Under the pieces are notes generated by a model. That model worked only from the letters and a program-made list of their open reading frames with translations, was not told the origin of the DNA and searched no databases. Shown one piece after another: positions 1 through 7,794 of a stretch of DNA of 64,000 bases. The stretch comes from JALNZF01 sp964447405. Its GTDB lineage: Bacteria; Nitrospirota; UBA9217. Position numbers and translations under genes: made by a program. Every line of letters begins with the position of its first letter. Position 1 is the stretch's first letter. The stretch is taken from assembly GCA_964447405.1 (NCBI GenBank), contig CAYUSP010000002.1:620001-684000 (forward strand), given 5' to 3'.

Positions 1-450
1 GGTGGCCACGGTGACATGGTCAAAGCTCTGCTGGGACGGGGAGCGTTGATTAATGCGAAAACAACGGCCGGCTCGACTGCTTTGGCTGGAGCCGCCAGGA
101 TGGGGCATATCGCACTAGCAGAAGCGCTGCTCAAGCACGGGGCGGATCCCGCCGGTGTCAAATTGTCCGACGCCTTTTTGGATCTGCCTGGAAAGGCAAT
201 TGCGATCGATGCAAACAGGAAGAGAATGGTCGACCTGCTTGGCAGTATTGCGAAGGCGGCTTCCGGGGATGGCTATGTCGTCATTGCCCAGCCGACGAAA
301 GCCCGGCCTGCTGGTTTCAGGGCAAAAGGCGCGTGGAACAAGATGCTTCCCGAGTTTGCGAGAAAAAATCATTTTTTGCCGGTCTTAAAAGAGAAAGAGA
401 TCTATCTCCTCCCGTATGATCCAGCGGCGGTGAAGAGGGAGCCGCGGTAA
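1..450 (+). CDS. Ankyrin-repeat protein, C-terminal part (5' truncated)
   Basis: The reading frame is open from base 1, so the true start lies before the window. The visible part begins with the end of one ankyrin repeat (GGHGDMVKALLGRGALINA) and a second complete repeat (GSTALAGAARMGHIALAEAL followed by LKHGADP). The remaining roughly 95 residues have no recognisable repeat; they are basic and end at TAA. Ankyrin repeats mediate protein-protein contacts, but no partner can be named from this fragment. The stop lies 27 bases before the start codon of the FrnE-like gene, so the two could share a transcript. Confident on family, ignorant of role. Confidence 0.8.
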   Translation, partial: GGHGDMVKALLGRGALINAKTTAGSTALAGAARMGHIALAEALLKHGADPAGVKLSDAFLDLPGKAIAIDANRKRMVDLLGSIAKAASGDGYVVIAQPTKARPAGFRAKGAWNKMLPEFARKNHFLPVLKEKEIYLLPYDPAAVKREPR

Positions 451-477
451 CCTCGAATGCCGGAACAAAGGGGTCCC

Positions 478-1074
478 ATGAGCATATCAGTTCGCATATT
501 CTCTGATTACATCTGACCATTCTGTTACATCGGCAAGGGACTTGTCGAACGGCTCCAGAAGGAATTTGATCTCCGTGTGGAATGGCTCGGCATCGAGATC
601 CATCCTGAAACACCTCCGGAAGGCATGCCGATCGGACGGATGTTCCGGCCCGAAGACACCAAAGGCATGATGAAGAACCTGCGCGCCATGGGTGCGCCTT
701 TCGGGATCATCTTCTCCGATATCACCAGGATCTCCAACTCCCGGCTTGCGCTGCAGGCGGCCGAGTTCAGCCGGGAGCAGGGCAGGTTCGACGTATTCCA
801 TGACGCGGTACTGCAGGCGTATTTTTCCGCAGGCCTGGACATCGGCGATCGTGAAGTGATCTCACAGCTGGGCAGGGACGCTGGCCTCGACATCCCGGCG
901 CTGGATGACGCGCTGGAGAAGGGGACGTACCTGCCGAACCTGAAAAAGATGCAGCAAGAGGCTGCACAAGCCGGCGTGACCGGCGTTCCGACGTATCTTC
1001 TCGGAGGAGAGAGAACCATCGTCGGTGTCCAACCCATCGAAGTGTTCCGGAACACGCTCCGATCGCTGGTGTGA
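478..1074 (+). CDS. FrnE/DsbA-family thiol oxidoreductase, probable selenoprotein
   Basis: Reading from ATG 478 through an in-frame TGA (514-516, codon 13) gives a 198-residue DsbA-superfamily protein of the FrnE type. The family motif SDYxCPWCYIG appears here as SDYI-(TGA)-PFCYIG, so TGA replaces exactly the first cysteine of the CxxC redox site. Downstream the fold continues normally, with the cis-proline loop TGVPTYLL near the C-terminus. An AAAGGGG ribosome-binding site precedes ATG 478. A start after the TGA (ATG 577) would delete the active site and first strand. An 8-bp hairpin with a GGA loop follows the TGA at the spacing of bacterial SECIS elements. I infer selenocysteine insertion giving a U-P-F-C centre; the alternative is a nonsense mutation or base-call error of TGC/TGT. 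Confidence 0.8.
514..548 (+). promoter_or_regulatory. Putative bacterial SECIS element (UGA plus hairpin)
   Basis: After the TGA at 514-516, bases 530-537 pair with 541-548: eight pairs, one of them G-U, closing a GGA loop at 538-540. The loop begins 21 nt after the UGA, inside the 16-37 nt range described for bacterial SECIS elements, and has G in its first two positions as those elements do. SelB binding is inferred. Confidence 0.65.
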
Positions 1075-1286
1075 TGGGGAACAGCTGATGGTCGAGCGCA
1101 GGCAACGGGTTTTTGTGCTCTACTCGTACACTGGTCGAGCCCTTACACGCGTGATCAAGAGCCGAAAAGTAAAAGATATCCTGACCGCCGCTATTCGATA
1201 ACCATGTCCCATCGAAAGCTTTACAAAGAAAGTCCGCGCGCAGAAATGGGGTCCGGCGGGAGTATGCGATTGGCAGGGGGGAACTG

Positions 1287-2114
1287 ATGAGCGATACATT
1301 GCCACTGCATGCGCTTAATGACAAGGATCCGCATCAGCAGATCGTCATGGTCGTGGATGCCCGGCCCATGCGGCAGTTCTATACCAGCATCTTCCTGCAG
1401 CGGTTCAAGTACCAGGTCATCATGGCCAAGACAGCGGAGGACGCCCTGCTTTTTCTGGGACTGACCGTTCCGCTGGTGGTCATCGCAAATTATGACCTTC
1501 CGCGGCTGACCGGGCTTGAGCTATTGAAACGGATGAAGAACGAGCGAAGGACGCGAAACGTCCCCTTCATTGTCTACACATCCAACCGGTCGCCGGAGGT
1601 CCAGCAGGCCTGCGAAGAGGCCGGATGCTCCGCGTTCCTGCGCCATCCCTGCAGCCTCGAAGACCTGTATAAAACAGTGCAAGAGGCCATCCAGTCGAAG
1701 CCCCGCCGCTTTGTCCGCCTTACCACAGCCCTTGATGTGGTCGTGGGGGATGATCGGTCAGCGGCCGGCGCACGCTACGATCTCATCACCGCCATCTCGG
1801 AGCGGGGCATGTTCGTAAACACTGCAGTGCCCCTCGCGATCGGCAAGATCCTTTCCTTTACTTTTCACCTGCCCAACGCGCCGGGCTGGTTCATCCGCGT
1901 TGAGGGGCAGGTGCTGTTCAGCCACTTTGGCGCAGAAAAACGCAAGATCCCGGGTATGGCTGTCAAGTTCCTGCAGATCGGCGACCAGGAGCGCGAGTTT
2001 GTGCGGGAGTTCATCAAACAGGAACTGATGGAGGGAATAGCTCCGGAACAGACGCCAGAAGGACCTAACGCGCACATCCGACTGACAGGGGAGAGCCCTG
2101 GTCCAGAACAATGA
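1287..2114 (+). CDS. Response regulator receiver protein with C-terminal PilZ domain
   Basis: This 275-residue protein has an N-terminal CheY-like receiver (about residues 18-130) and a PilZ domain (about 138-245), a two-domain type expected to couple a histidine kinase to cyclic-di-GMP. In the receiver the phospho-acceptor aspartate is D70 (ANYDLPRLTG), but the usual conserved lysine before the last proline is arginine (AFLRHP), so its phosphorylation response may be altered. The PilZ part has the RRFVR arginine motif; the second c-di-GMP motif (D/NxSxxG) reads AISERG, keeping S and G but lacking the acidic or amide residue. The start is ATG 1287 behind a GGGGGG-rich binding site. It stands alone; no kinase is adjacent. 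Confidence 0.85.
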   Translation: MSDTLPLHALNDKDPHQQIVMVVDARPMRQFYTSIFLQRFKYQVIMAKTAEDALLFLGLTVPLVVIANYDLPRLTGLELLKRMKNERRTRNVPFIVYTSNRSPEVQQACEEAGCSAFLRHPCSLEDLYKTVQEAIQSKPRRFVRLTTALDVVVGDDRSAAGARYDLITAISERGMFVNTAVPLAIGKILSFTFHLPNAPGWFIRVEGQVLFSHFGAEKRKIPGMAVKFLQIGDQEREFVREFIKQELMEGIAPEQTPEGPNAHIRLTGESPGPEQ

Positions 2115-2180
2115 AACGCAGGATGCGCATCTGGCAAATACCCGCTCATGTTCCTTCCACAAAGGTGAATCCCTAATTTC

Positions 2181-2208
2181 TTGACATCCCCTCCGCAGTC
2201 ACTATAAT
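2181..2208 (+). promoter_or_regulatory. Sigma-70 promoter of the MFS gene
   Basis: A perfect -35 TTGACA (2181-2186) and a perfect -10 TATAAT (2203-2208) are separated by 16 nt. The ATG at 2218 lies nine bases after the -10 box, so the predicted leader is only about 0-3 nt and has no ribosome-binding site. Confidence 0.75.
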
Positions 2209-2217
2209 CACCGGATT

Positions 2218-3747
2218 ATGCCGCAGCCTCTGTCTGAAATACCATTGGCAACACCACGCGAGGTACGATCCGTATTTGCCGGTCTCATGCTCGCGCTCAT
2301 GCTCGCGTCGCTCGACCAGAATATCGTGGGTATAGCGCTGCCGAGGATCGTGAGCGACCTGGGCGGTCTTTCCCAGCTTTCGTGGGTTGTTACGTCATTC
2401 CTGCTCACCTCAACGGCAACCACTCCGCTCTATGGGAAGCTGAGCGATATCTATGGCCGCAAACCGCTCTTTATCGCCGCGATTCTCATATTCCTCGGCG
2501 GGTCCAGCCTCTGCGGACTGTCAGACACCATGACCCAGCTCATTATCTTCCGCGGAATCCAGGGGCTCGGCGCGGGCGGCCTCATGACACTCGCGATGAC
2601 GACCGTGGCCGACCTCGTTCCACCGCGCGAACGCGGCCGCTATCAGGGCTATTTCGGCGCGGTCTTCGGCATTGCCAGTATCGCCGGGCCGCTCCTCGGC
2701 GGGTTTATTACGGACGCGTTGTCCTGGCGCTGGATTTTTTACGTCAACCTGCCGATCGGTGCGCTCGCCCTTGCCTTTTTTATATTCGGATATCAGCGCC
2801 CCCATTCTGTCGTAACTCACCGGATCGACTATGCGGGTTCGCTCCTGCTCACCGCTGCCACGGTCTCACTTTTGCTGGTGTTGAGCTGGGGTGGGGTGGA
2901 GTACGCCTGGTCGTCGCTGCTCATCACAAGCCTGGCTGCATCGGCTGTTGTCCTGAGCGTCCTCCTTGTATATACGGAACGCCGTTCCCCCGAGCCTGTT
3001 CTGCCGCCGCACATTCTTAAAAACAGAGTTTTCCTCATAGCAACAAGCGTCATGTTCCTTACCTTCATGGGATTGTTCGGAGCGGCGGTTTTCCTCCCGC
3101 TCTTTTTCCAGCTTGTGCTTGAGTTCGCGCCGGCGCGCGCTGGCCTCATGCTTGCGCCCATGACCGGTGGAGTGGTGGTTGCATCATTCCTCGGAGGCCG
3201 CCTGGTGTCCCGCACGGGACGGTATAAGATCTTCCCTGTCGTCGGCCTGGCCGCGGCAACGCTTGCTTTTCTCGCGGTCATGTGGGCGGCCACTGCGGGA
3301 GCAAGCATCGCCTTTATCGAAGTCTCGCTCGTCATTCTCGGCATGGGTTTTGGACTCGTTATGCCGAACCTCATGGTTGCCATTCAGAACGCGGTCCTGC
3401 CCGTCGAACTCGGGTCGGCGACAGCGGCGACATCCTTCTTCCGCTCGCTCGGCGGCACCTTTGGCGTGGCGATCTCAGGCGCCATCATGACGGCCCAATT
3501 GCAGGCCCTGCATGCTGAAAAGTGGGTGGGAATGGAGCGGGGTGCGCGCTCTTTGCTTGAACAGGGGATCAAGCAGATCGAGCAGTTGCCAGCTGCGCAG
3601 AAAGCATTGGTCATCGGAGCATACCGGCATGCGATCAGCACCACCTTCCTGCTCGGCTCCGTTGTGATCGCGCTCGCGTTTGTCCTTGTCCTCTTTCTCC
3701 CCGAACATCCGCTCCGAACCTCTCATTCTTCGCCTGTTCAAAAATAG
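2218..3747 (+). CDS. MFS drug efflux transporter, DHA2 (EmrB/QacA) family
   Basis: A 509-residue, very hydrophobic protein of the 14-helix DHA2 branch of the major facilitator superfamily, which exports drugs and other amphiphiles by proton antiport across the inner membrane. Visible hallmarks are LDQNIVGIALPRI in the first helix, the loop 2-3 motif GKLSDIYGRKPLF, and RGIQGLGAGGLM with the following VADLVPPRERGRYQG. Length matches EmrB (about 510). No membrane-fusion partner (EmrA) is next to it, so it may act as a single-component pump. The promoter overlaps the start so closely that the message is probably leaderless. A strong hairpin follows 200 bases downstream. Confidence 0.88.
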   Translation: MPQPLSEIPLATPREVRSVFAGLMLALMLASLDQNIVGIALPRIVSDLGGLSQLSWVVTSFLLTSTATTPLYGKLSDIYGRKPLFIAAILIFLGGSSLCGLSDTMTQLIIFRGIQGLGAGGLMTLAMTTVADLVPPRERGRYQGYFGAVFGIASIAGPLLGGFITDALSWRWIFYVNLPIGALALAFFIFGYQRPHSVVTHRIDYAGSLLLTAATVSLLLVLSWGGVEYAWSSLLITSLAASAVVLSVLLVYTERRSPEPVLPPHILKNRVFLIATSVMFLTFMGLFGAAVFLPLFFQLVLEFAPARAGLMLAPMTGGVVVASFLGGRLVSRTGRYKIFPVVGLAAATLAFLAVMWAATAGASIAFIEVSLVILGMGFGLVMPNLMVAIQNAVLPVELGSATAATSFFRSLGGTFGVAISGAIMTAQLQALHAEKWVGMERGARSLLEQGIKQIEQLPAAQKALVIGAYRHAISTTFLLGSVVIALAFVLVLFLPEHPLRTSHSSPVQK

Positions 3748-3950
3748 GAACGCGGCTGCGCTGCACGGGCGGTGCTGTCCATTTCACTCTGAAGCATGGA
3801 GACCTTCCCTGATACCTGTCAGATTGGCTGCTGAATGCGCGCTTGTGAGAAAGGGCAGACATGGTGTGTAGAGAACATCATGGGTGGCGGTTTGATATCG
3901 CGCAAATCTCAGGTCAGGCTTGCAAGCAGTCGAGCAGTATGATTAAAAAA

Positions 3951-3983
3951 CAAAAGGAGATAAAACCATCTTATCTCCTTTTG
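3951..3983. terminator. Bidirectional hairpin terminator
   Basis: A perfect 13-bp inverted repeat (3951-3963 with 3971-3983, arm CAAAAGGAGATAA) surrounds a 7-nt loop between the convergent MFS and Fe-S membrane protein genes. The arms end in A/T runs on both strands. Confidence 0.6.
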
Positions 3984-4018
3984 TCTGCTGTTAATGTATC
4001 GCTGTCATGACAAATCTC

Positions 4019-4381
4019 TCATTTATTATATATCCAGATTGCCACCGCGAGAAAGGGAAGCGTGAGCGGAAGCGTGAAGAGCAGCAAACTCACAACTCTG
4101 ATCGGGAGCATTATGAATACTTCTTTCAATATCCTAAAAGTGCTTTTCACCTGGTTTCTGCTGATGCCTGAAACCATACCCCACAGCCATGATGCCATTT
4201 CGTGCTCTGCAGCGATAATGTTGCGGAGGACTCGTTCCGCCTCATCTGTTATGTCGGGACAGGCTTCAACGCAGGTTTGTCTGTGAGCCACTTCTATTGC
4301 AAATACCTGGCAAGTATTGCGGCCACATTTCTGACAATCAGTTTGAGGAAGAAGATTGAATACAAGATTCTGCATTTCCAT
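4019..4381 (-). CDS. Small membrane protein with a 4Fe-4S cluster motif
   Basis: The start is the ATG at 4379-4381, because GGAGGTG lies six bases before it; the open frame extends 67 codons further upstream but that part is not protein-like. The 120-residue product starts MEMQNLVFNLL and then carries DCQKCGRNTCQVFA, followed by QTCVEACPDI, a cysteine pattern like the 4Fe-4S domain at the N-terminus of RnfB and related proteins (PF04060 type). A hydrophobic helix of about 22 residues lies at the C-terminus (VVSLLLFTLPLTLPFLAVAI), so the cluster domain would be tethered to the membrane. I do not recognise a named family. It sits in an AT-rich stretch unlike its neighbours and may be acquired. 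Confidence 0.65.
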   Translation of the reverse strand: MEMQNLVFNLLPQTDCQKCGRNTCQVFAIEVAHRQTCVEACPDITDEAERVLRNIIAAEHEMASWLWGMVSGISRNQVKSTFRILKEVFIMLPIRVVSLLLFTLPLTLPFLAVAIWIYNK

Positions 4382-5006
4382 AATACACCTCCATGAATAA
4401 GTGGATTGCATTGCGAGACTCTGAAGTCTCGTCCCCGATAACACTATTGATGCCCGCTTCATGAGCAGATAAAAAATATGGGTGATCGTAAAAGAAGATC
4501 GGGATGACGCATAATAATAACTCGCCGATGAAATTCCAATCAGCAGGAAATAATTATCACACAAAACATCTGAACCAACCATGAAAACAGGTGTCTTATA
4601 TCGGGAACACGTGAATGTTGCCTGGTTGCCCAGCGTTTATGATGCCCGGTGTAGTGGTATTGCGGTTTCACAGGAGAGCAAGGCACAACAGCCAAGGTTG
4701 TTTTAATGCAACATGTTTTATTCAGGTTTGTCGGGGCGAGTCTTGCCCCAAGATAAAAGTAATTAAACACAGGCTCCACGAAAAAGCAAGCGCGAAAATG
4801 GGGTATTTTATGGGTATATTCAACAAGTTGCACAAAAAACCAGAGTGATGCATATAATAATATATTGCTAAAAAAATCTCTGCGGACAGTTTTTTTGCTT
4901 GTTCATGTCTGTTAGGAAATACAACCAGTGAATTCCGCTTGCGTTGCCTGATAATTTGCTGTAGTCTCCAAACTTTGCATGCGGACTCTTGTTATACCGG
5001 GACGAC
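4382..5006. other. 625-base intergenic region, AT-rich
   Basis: No convincing gene was found between the divergent Fe-S protein and YaeQ genes. The stretch is visibly richer in A and T than the rest of the window. It holds a small hairpin (GGGGC / GCCCC around 4735-4751) and the sequence TTGCTGTAGTC at 4956, which recurs at 5668 upstream of the OxlT-like gene. Confidence 0.4.
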
Positions 5007-5558
5007 ATGGCGCTGAAATCCACGATATTTAAAGCAGAGCTCCAGATCTCTGACATGGACCGCAACTACTACGGCAGCCACAGTCTTACCCTCGCGCGCC
5101 ATCCTTCCGAGAACGACGAGCGTATGATGGTGCGGCTTCTGGCCTTTGCCCTGCATGCCCATGAGGCGCTGGTCTTTGCCGACAGCATAGGAACCGATGA
5201 TGAACCCTCGCTTTGGCAAAAGGACCTGACCGGAGCGATCCAGGTCTGGATCGACACGGGCCAACCTGACGAGAAACGCATTCGCAAGGCCTGCGGACGC
5301 GCGGCCCGCGTATTCATTTTCTCCTACGGCGGCCACAGCGCGGACGTATGGCTGCACCAGATGAGGCACAGTCTTGAACGCGCGAGCAACCTGTCGATTA
5401 TAAACCTTCCCGCGAACGCTCCCGCAGCCCTTGCCACTCTGGCGCAGCGCAGCATGAAACTTCAATTCACTATTCAGGATAGCCAGGTATGGGTGACTGC
5501 TGGCCAGGATACCGTGCATCTGGACCTGACGAGCGCGACTGTCTTTTCACCGGACTGA
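5007..5558 (+). CDS. yaeQ: YaeQ family protein
   Basis: The 183-residue product starts MALKSTIFKAELQISDMDRN and closely follows the YaeQ family through LTLARHPSENDERMMVRLLA, DDEPSLWQKDLTGAIQVWID and VWVTAGQDTVHLDL. YaeQ folds like PD-(D/E)xK nucleases, with the acidic residues and lysine visible in EPSLWQKD and the glutamates around it; its cellular role is unsettled (the E. coli protein was linked to suppression of RfaH loss). ATG 5007 was chosen over a TTG six codons upstream because family members begin MALK. The length is typical (about 180). It stands alone between intergenic gaps. Confidence 0.88.
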   Translation: MALKSTIFKAELQISDMDRNYYGSHSLTLARHPSENDERMMVRLLAFALHAHEALVFADSIGTDDEPSLWQKDLTGAIQVWIDTGQPDEKRIRKACGRAARVFIFSYGGHSADVWLHQMRHSLERASNLSIINLPANAPAALATLAQRSMKLQFTIQDSQVWVTAGQDTVHLDLTSATVFSPD

Positions 5559-5701
5559 GCCACTCGTCCTGCACCCGAAGCAGCAGAAAACATCATAATC
5601 GTCCCCTCACCAGGTCCCTGCCTGATTGGACATTTAAGCATGGCTTTGCTATCTTTCCCTCATGACTTGCTGTAGTCCTCACATCCTCTTCGGAGATAAT
5701 C

Positions 5702-7162
5702 ATGCATGTAAAGAATAAAGGCTGGGCCGTGACGCTCGCAGGAATAGGGATCAACCTTGCTCTGGGTGTACTCTACACCTGGAGCGTGATCAAAAAGGCG
5801 ATTCCGTCCGAATGGGGATGGTCTGATGCTGACAAGGCGCTTCCGTATTCTATTGCGTGCATCGTGTTCGCATGTGTGATGGTTCCTGCCGGACGATTGC
5901 AGGACCGGATCGGCCCGCGGTGGGTGGCCACTACCGGCGGCATTCTCACCGGGATCGGCTGCATCATCGCTTCCTACGCAGTTACCGTATCCTGGTTCGT
6001 GATCGGCTTCGGGATCTTCGCCGGCGCCGGCATCGGCCTGGGATACGCCGCTGCCACACCACCCGCGGTCAAGTGGTTCTCAGCGCGGAAGACCGGCCTC
6101 ATTGCCGGTCTTGTTGTCGCCGGATTCGGCCTCGCCTCGGTCTACATCTCGCCGGTCGCGAACCACCTCACCGGCTTCAGCCTCACCGGGCAGCCGGTTC
6201 CCGAGGTGGTGGAATTGGCCCGGGCGAAGGCATTGGCCGATGCGGAATACGAGGCGGCCAAGTCGGTTATTACGATCTCCGAGGCGGATTTCGCGGGTTT
6301 TGAGGTCACGGTTGTTGCGAAGGAGCTCGAGGTAAAAGATAACGCCCGGAAGGATGCAGCAGCACAGCTGCTTTCTCTGAAAGAACGCAATATTCACCGG
6401 ACGATGTTCTATTTCGGAATCGGGTTCCTGGTCATTGTCACACTGCTCGCGCAGTTCCTGGTTGCTCCGCCGCCGGGGTATACACCGCCTGATGTGGTTA
6501 CCGGCGGTAAACGCGCTGCAGATACGGCCGCAATGAACCTGGGGCCCGCAGAGATTCTGCGCACACCGCTTTTTTACCTCTTGTGGACCATGTACGCCTT
6601 TGCTGCGGGCGCGGGCCTGATGATCATTGGGAACATCACCACTATTGCGAAACTCGGAAAGATCGAGGCCGGATTCATCCTCGTGGCTTTGCTCGCTGTC
6701 GGGAACGCAGCCGGCCGAATCATCGCCGGGATGCTTTCTGACCGAATTGGCCGCCTCTGGACAATGTGCATTGTTTTCCTGTTTCAGGCGGGCCTGATGA
6801 TGGTGCTCCGTACCGGCCTCACAGACATGACCGCCTTCGTCATCGTCTCGATGCTCCTGGGCTTCAATTACGGAGCCTGCCTCTCGGTGTTCCCTTCGGC
6901 AATGAAAGACAACTTCGGCTTAAAGAACTTCGGCATCAACTACGGTCTCGTGTTTACGGCCTGGGGCGTCGGCGGTTTCGTTTTTCCACTCTTTGCTGGG
7001 AAGTTGTTTGAAGCGGCAAAAAAGTCAACGGGGATGGGCAGCTATAATGACGCCTATCTGACGGCTGCCGCGGTGCTGGTGCTCGCAGCGGGGCTTACGT
7101 TCGTTACGCGCTCGATCGAGCAGCGGCATAAGGCTCGGTATAGTGCGCCGGAGAAGGCATAA
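5702..7162 (+). CDS. OxlT-type MFS transporter (oxalate/formate antiporter family)
   Basis: This is a 486-residue MFS protein of the OxlT/oxalate-formate antiporter family, whose members exchange carboxylates across the inner membrane. Hallmarks are NLALGVLYTWSVIKKAIP in helix 1, PAGRLQDRIGPR after helix 2, the glycine-rich helix GIFAGAGIGLGYAAATPPAV, and SDRIGRLWTMC in the second half. Between helices 6 and 7 (about residues 165-225) lies a long charged segment rich in Ala, Glu and Lys that looks helical or coiled coil; OxlT itself (about 418 residues) has a much shorter loop. ATG 5702 follows CGGAGATAAT. The substrate cannot be told from sequence. A hairpin terminator follows. Confidence 0.85.
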   Translation: MHVKNKGWAVTLAGIGINLALGVLYTWSVIKKAIPSEWGWSDADKALPYSIACIVFACVMVPAGRLQDRIGPRWVATTGGILTGIGCIIASYAVTVSWFVIGFGIFAGAGIGLGYAAATPPAVKWFSARKTGLIAGLVVAGFGLASVYISPVANHLTGFSLTGQPVPEVVELARAKALADAEYEAAKSVITISEADFAGFEVTVVAKELEVKDNARKDAAAQLLSLKERNIHRTMFYFGIGFLVIVTLLAQFLVAPPPGYTPPDVVTGGKRAADTAAMNLGPAEILRTPLFYLLWTMYAFAAGAGLMIIGNITTIAKLGKIEAGFILVALLAVGNAAGRIIAGMLSDRIGRLWTMCIVFLFQAGLMMVLRTGLTDMTAFVIVSMLLGFNYGACLSVFPSAMKDNFGLKNFGINYGLVFTAWGVGGFVFPLFAGKLFEAAKKSTGMGSYNDAYLTAAAVLVLAAGLTFVTRSIEQRHKARYSAPEKA

Positions 7163-7199
7163 CTAGGAAATTCCGGCCAGGGCTCGGAGAAAAATAAAA

Positions 7200-7229
7200 A
7201 AAGGATTGACCGCAATCGGTCAATCCTTT
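7200..7229. terminator. Bidirectional terminator
   Basis: A perfect 13-bp stem (AAAGGATTGACCG at 7200-7212 with 7217-7229) closes a 4-nt CAAT loop. A-rich sequence lies before it and T residues after, so it can serve both the OxlT-like gene and the convergent DksA-type gene. Confidence 0.8.
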
Positions 7230-7255
7230 CGGATTCGAGAGTATCGCTTATCGGC

Positions 7256-7624
7256 TTACTCTGCCTGCCGCTTTTCCTCTTCTTCCTGCGCCGTTTTGCA
7301 TTCTATGCAGAGCGTTGTTACCGGCCTTGCTTCGAGCCGCTTGGTGTTGATCTGGCCGCCGCAGGATTCGCACACGCCATAGGTCCCGCCGTCTATCCGT
7401 GAAATGGCCTCATCGATCTTTTTGAGCAGCTTTTGCTCCCGGCCGCGCAGCCTGAGCAGGAAACTATTGTCCAGCTCAGCAACAGCCTGGTCCGTAGGAT
7501 CGGGAAAGCTCTCTTTTTCCGAACTGATCTTGCTGGTCAGGGTGTGTTCCGCTTCGGTGAGGAGCTCCTGCCGCTGCTTGACAAGCTTCTTTTTGATCGT
7601 TTGGAGCTTTGAATCCGCAACCAT
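7256..7624 (-). CDS. DksA/TraR-family zinc-finger protein
   Basis: A 122-residue protein with an N-terminal coiled coil (KLQTIKKKLVKQRQELL onward) and a C-terminal four-cysteine zinc finger (GVCESCGGQI with TLCIECK). DksA-family proteins enter the secondary channel of RNA polymerase and, with ppGpp, retune transcription. The coiled-coil tip has DPTDQAVAELDNSF, with an acidic pattern comparable to the DxxDxA tip of DksA. ATG 7624 is preferred because GAGG lies eight bases before it; an ATG eight codons upstream (7648) has no binding site. It is monocistronic, sharing a terminator with the OxlT-like gene. Whether it is a true DksA or a shorter paralogue is unclear. Confidence 0.85.
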   Translation of the reverse strand: MVADSKLQTIKKKLVKQRQELLTEAEHTLTSKISSEKESFPDPTDQAVAELDNSFLLRLRGREQKLLKKIDEAISRIDGGTYGVCESCGGQINTKRLEARPVTTLCIECKTAQEEEEKRQAE

Positions 7625-7760
7625 ATCCACGACCTCATCGTACAGCATAAAAGGGCTGGTACCGCTGGAAATGCGGTGCAGCCCTTTGCAATAGAATGGT
7701 GCAATATATCAAAAAAGAGTTCACGAGTCAATTAATAAATAGTGGGACCCGATAAGCTGA

Positions 7761-7789
7761 TTGACAAATACGGGTGATGACGATAGTAT
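7761..7789 (+). promoter_or_regulatory. Sigma-70 promoter of the HD-GYP gene
   Basis: A -35 TTGACA (7761-7766), a 17-nt spacer and a -10 TAGTAT (7784-7789). The predicted transcript start (about 7795-7796) coincides with the ATG at 7795. The GTG/ATG candidates at 7774-7779 would lie inside the promoter. Confidence 0.65.
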
Positions 7790-7794
7790 TATAT

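Noticed and set aside
577..1074. Stand-alone ORF starting at ATG 577
   Set aside because: It lacks the active-site strand of the thioredoxin fold; the homology clearly extends upstream through the TGA to ATG 478.
4615..4848. 77-codon ORF in the AT-rich intergenic region
   Set aside because: No binding site, cysteine/basic-rich composition typical of random frames, no homology recognised.
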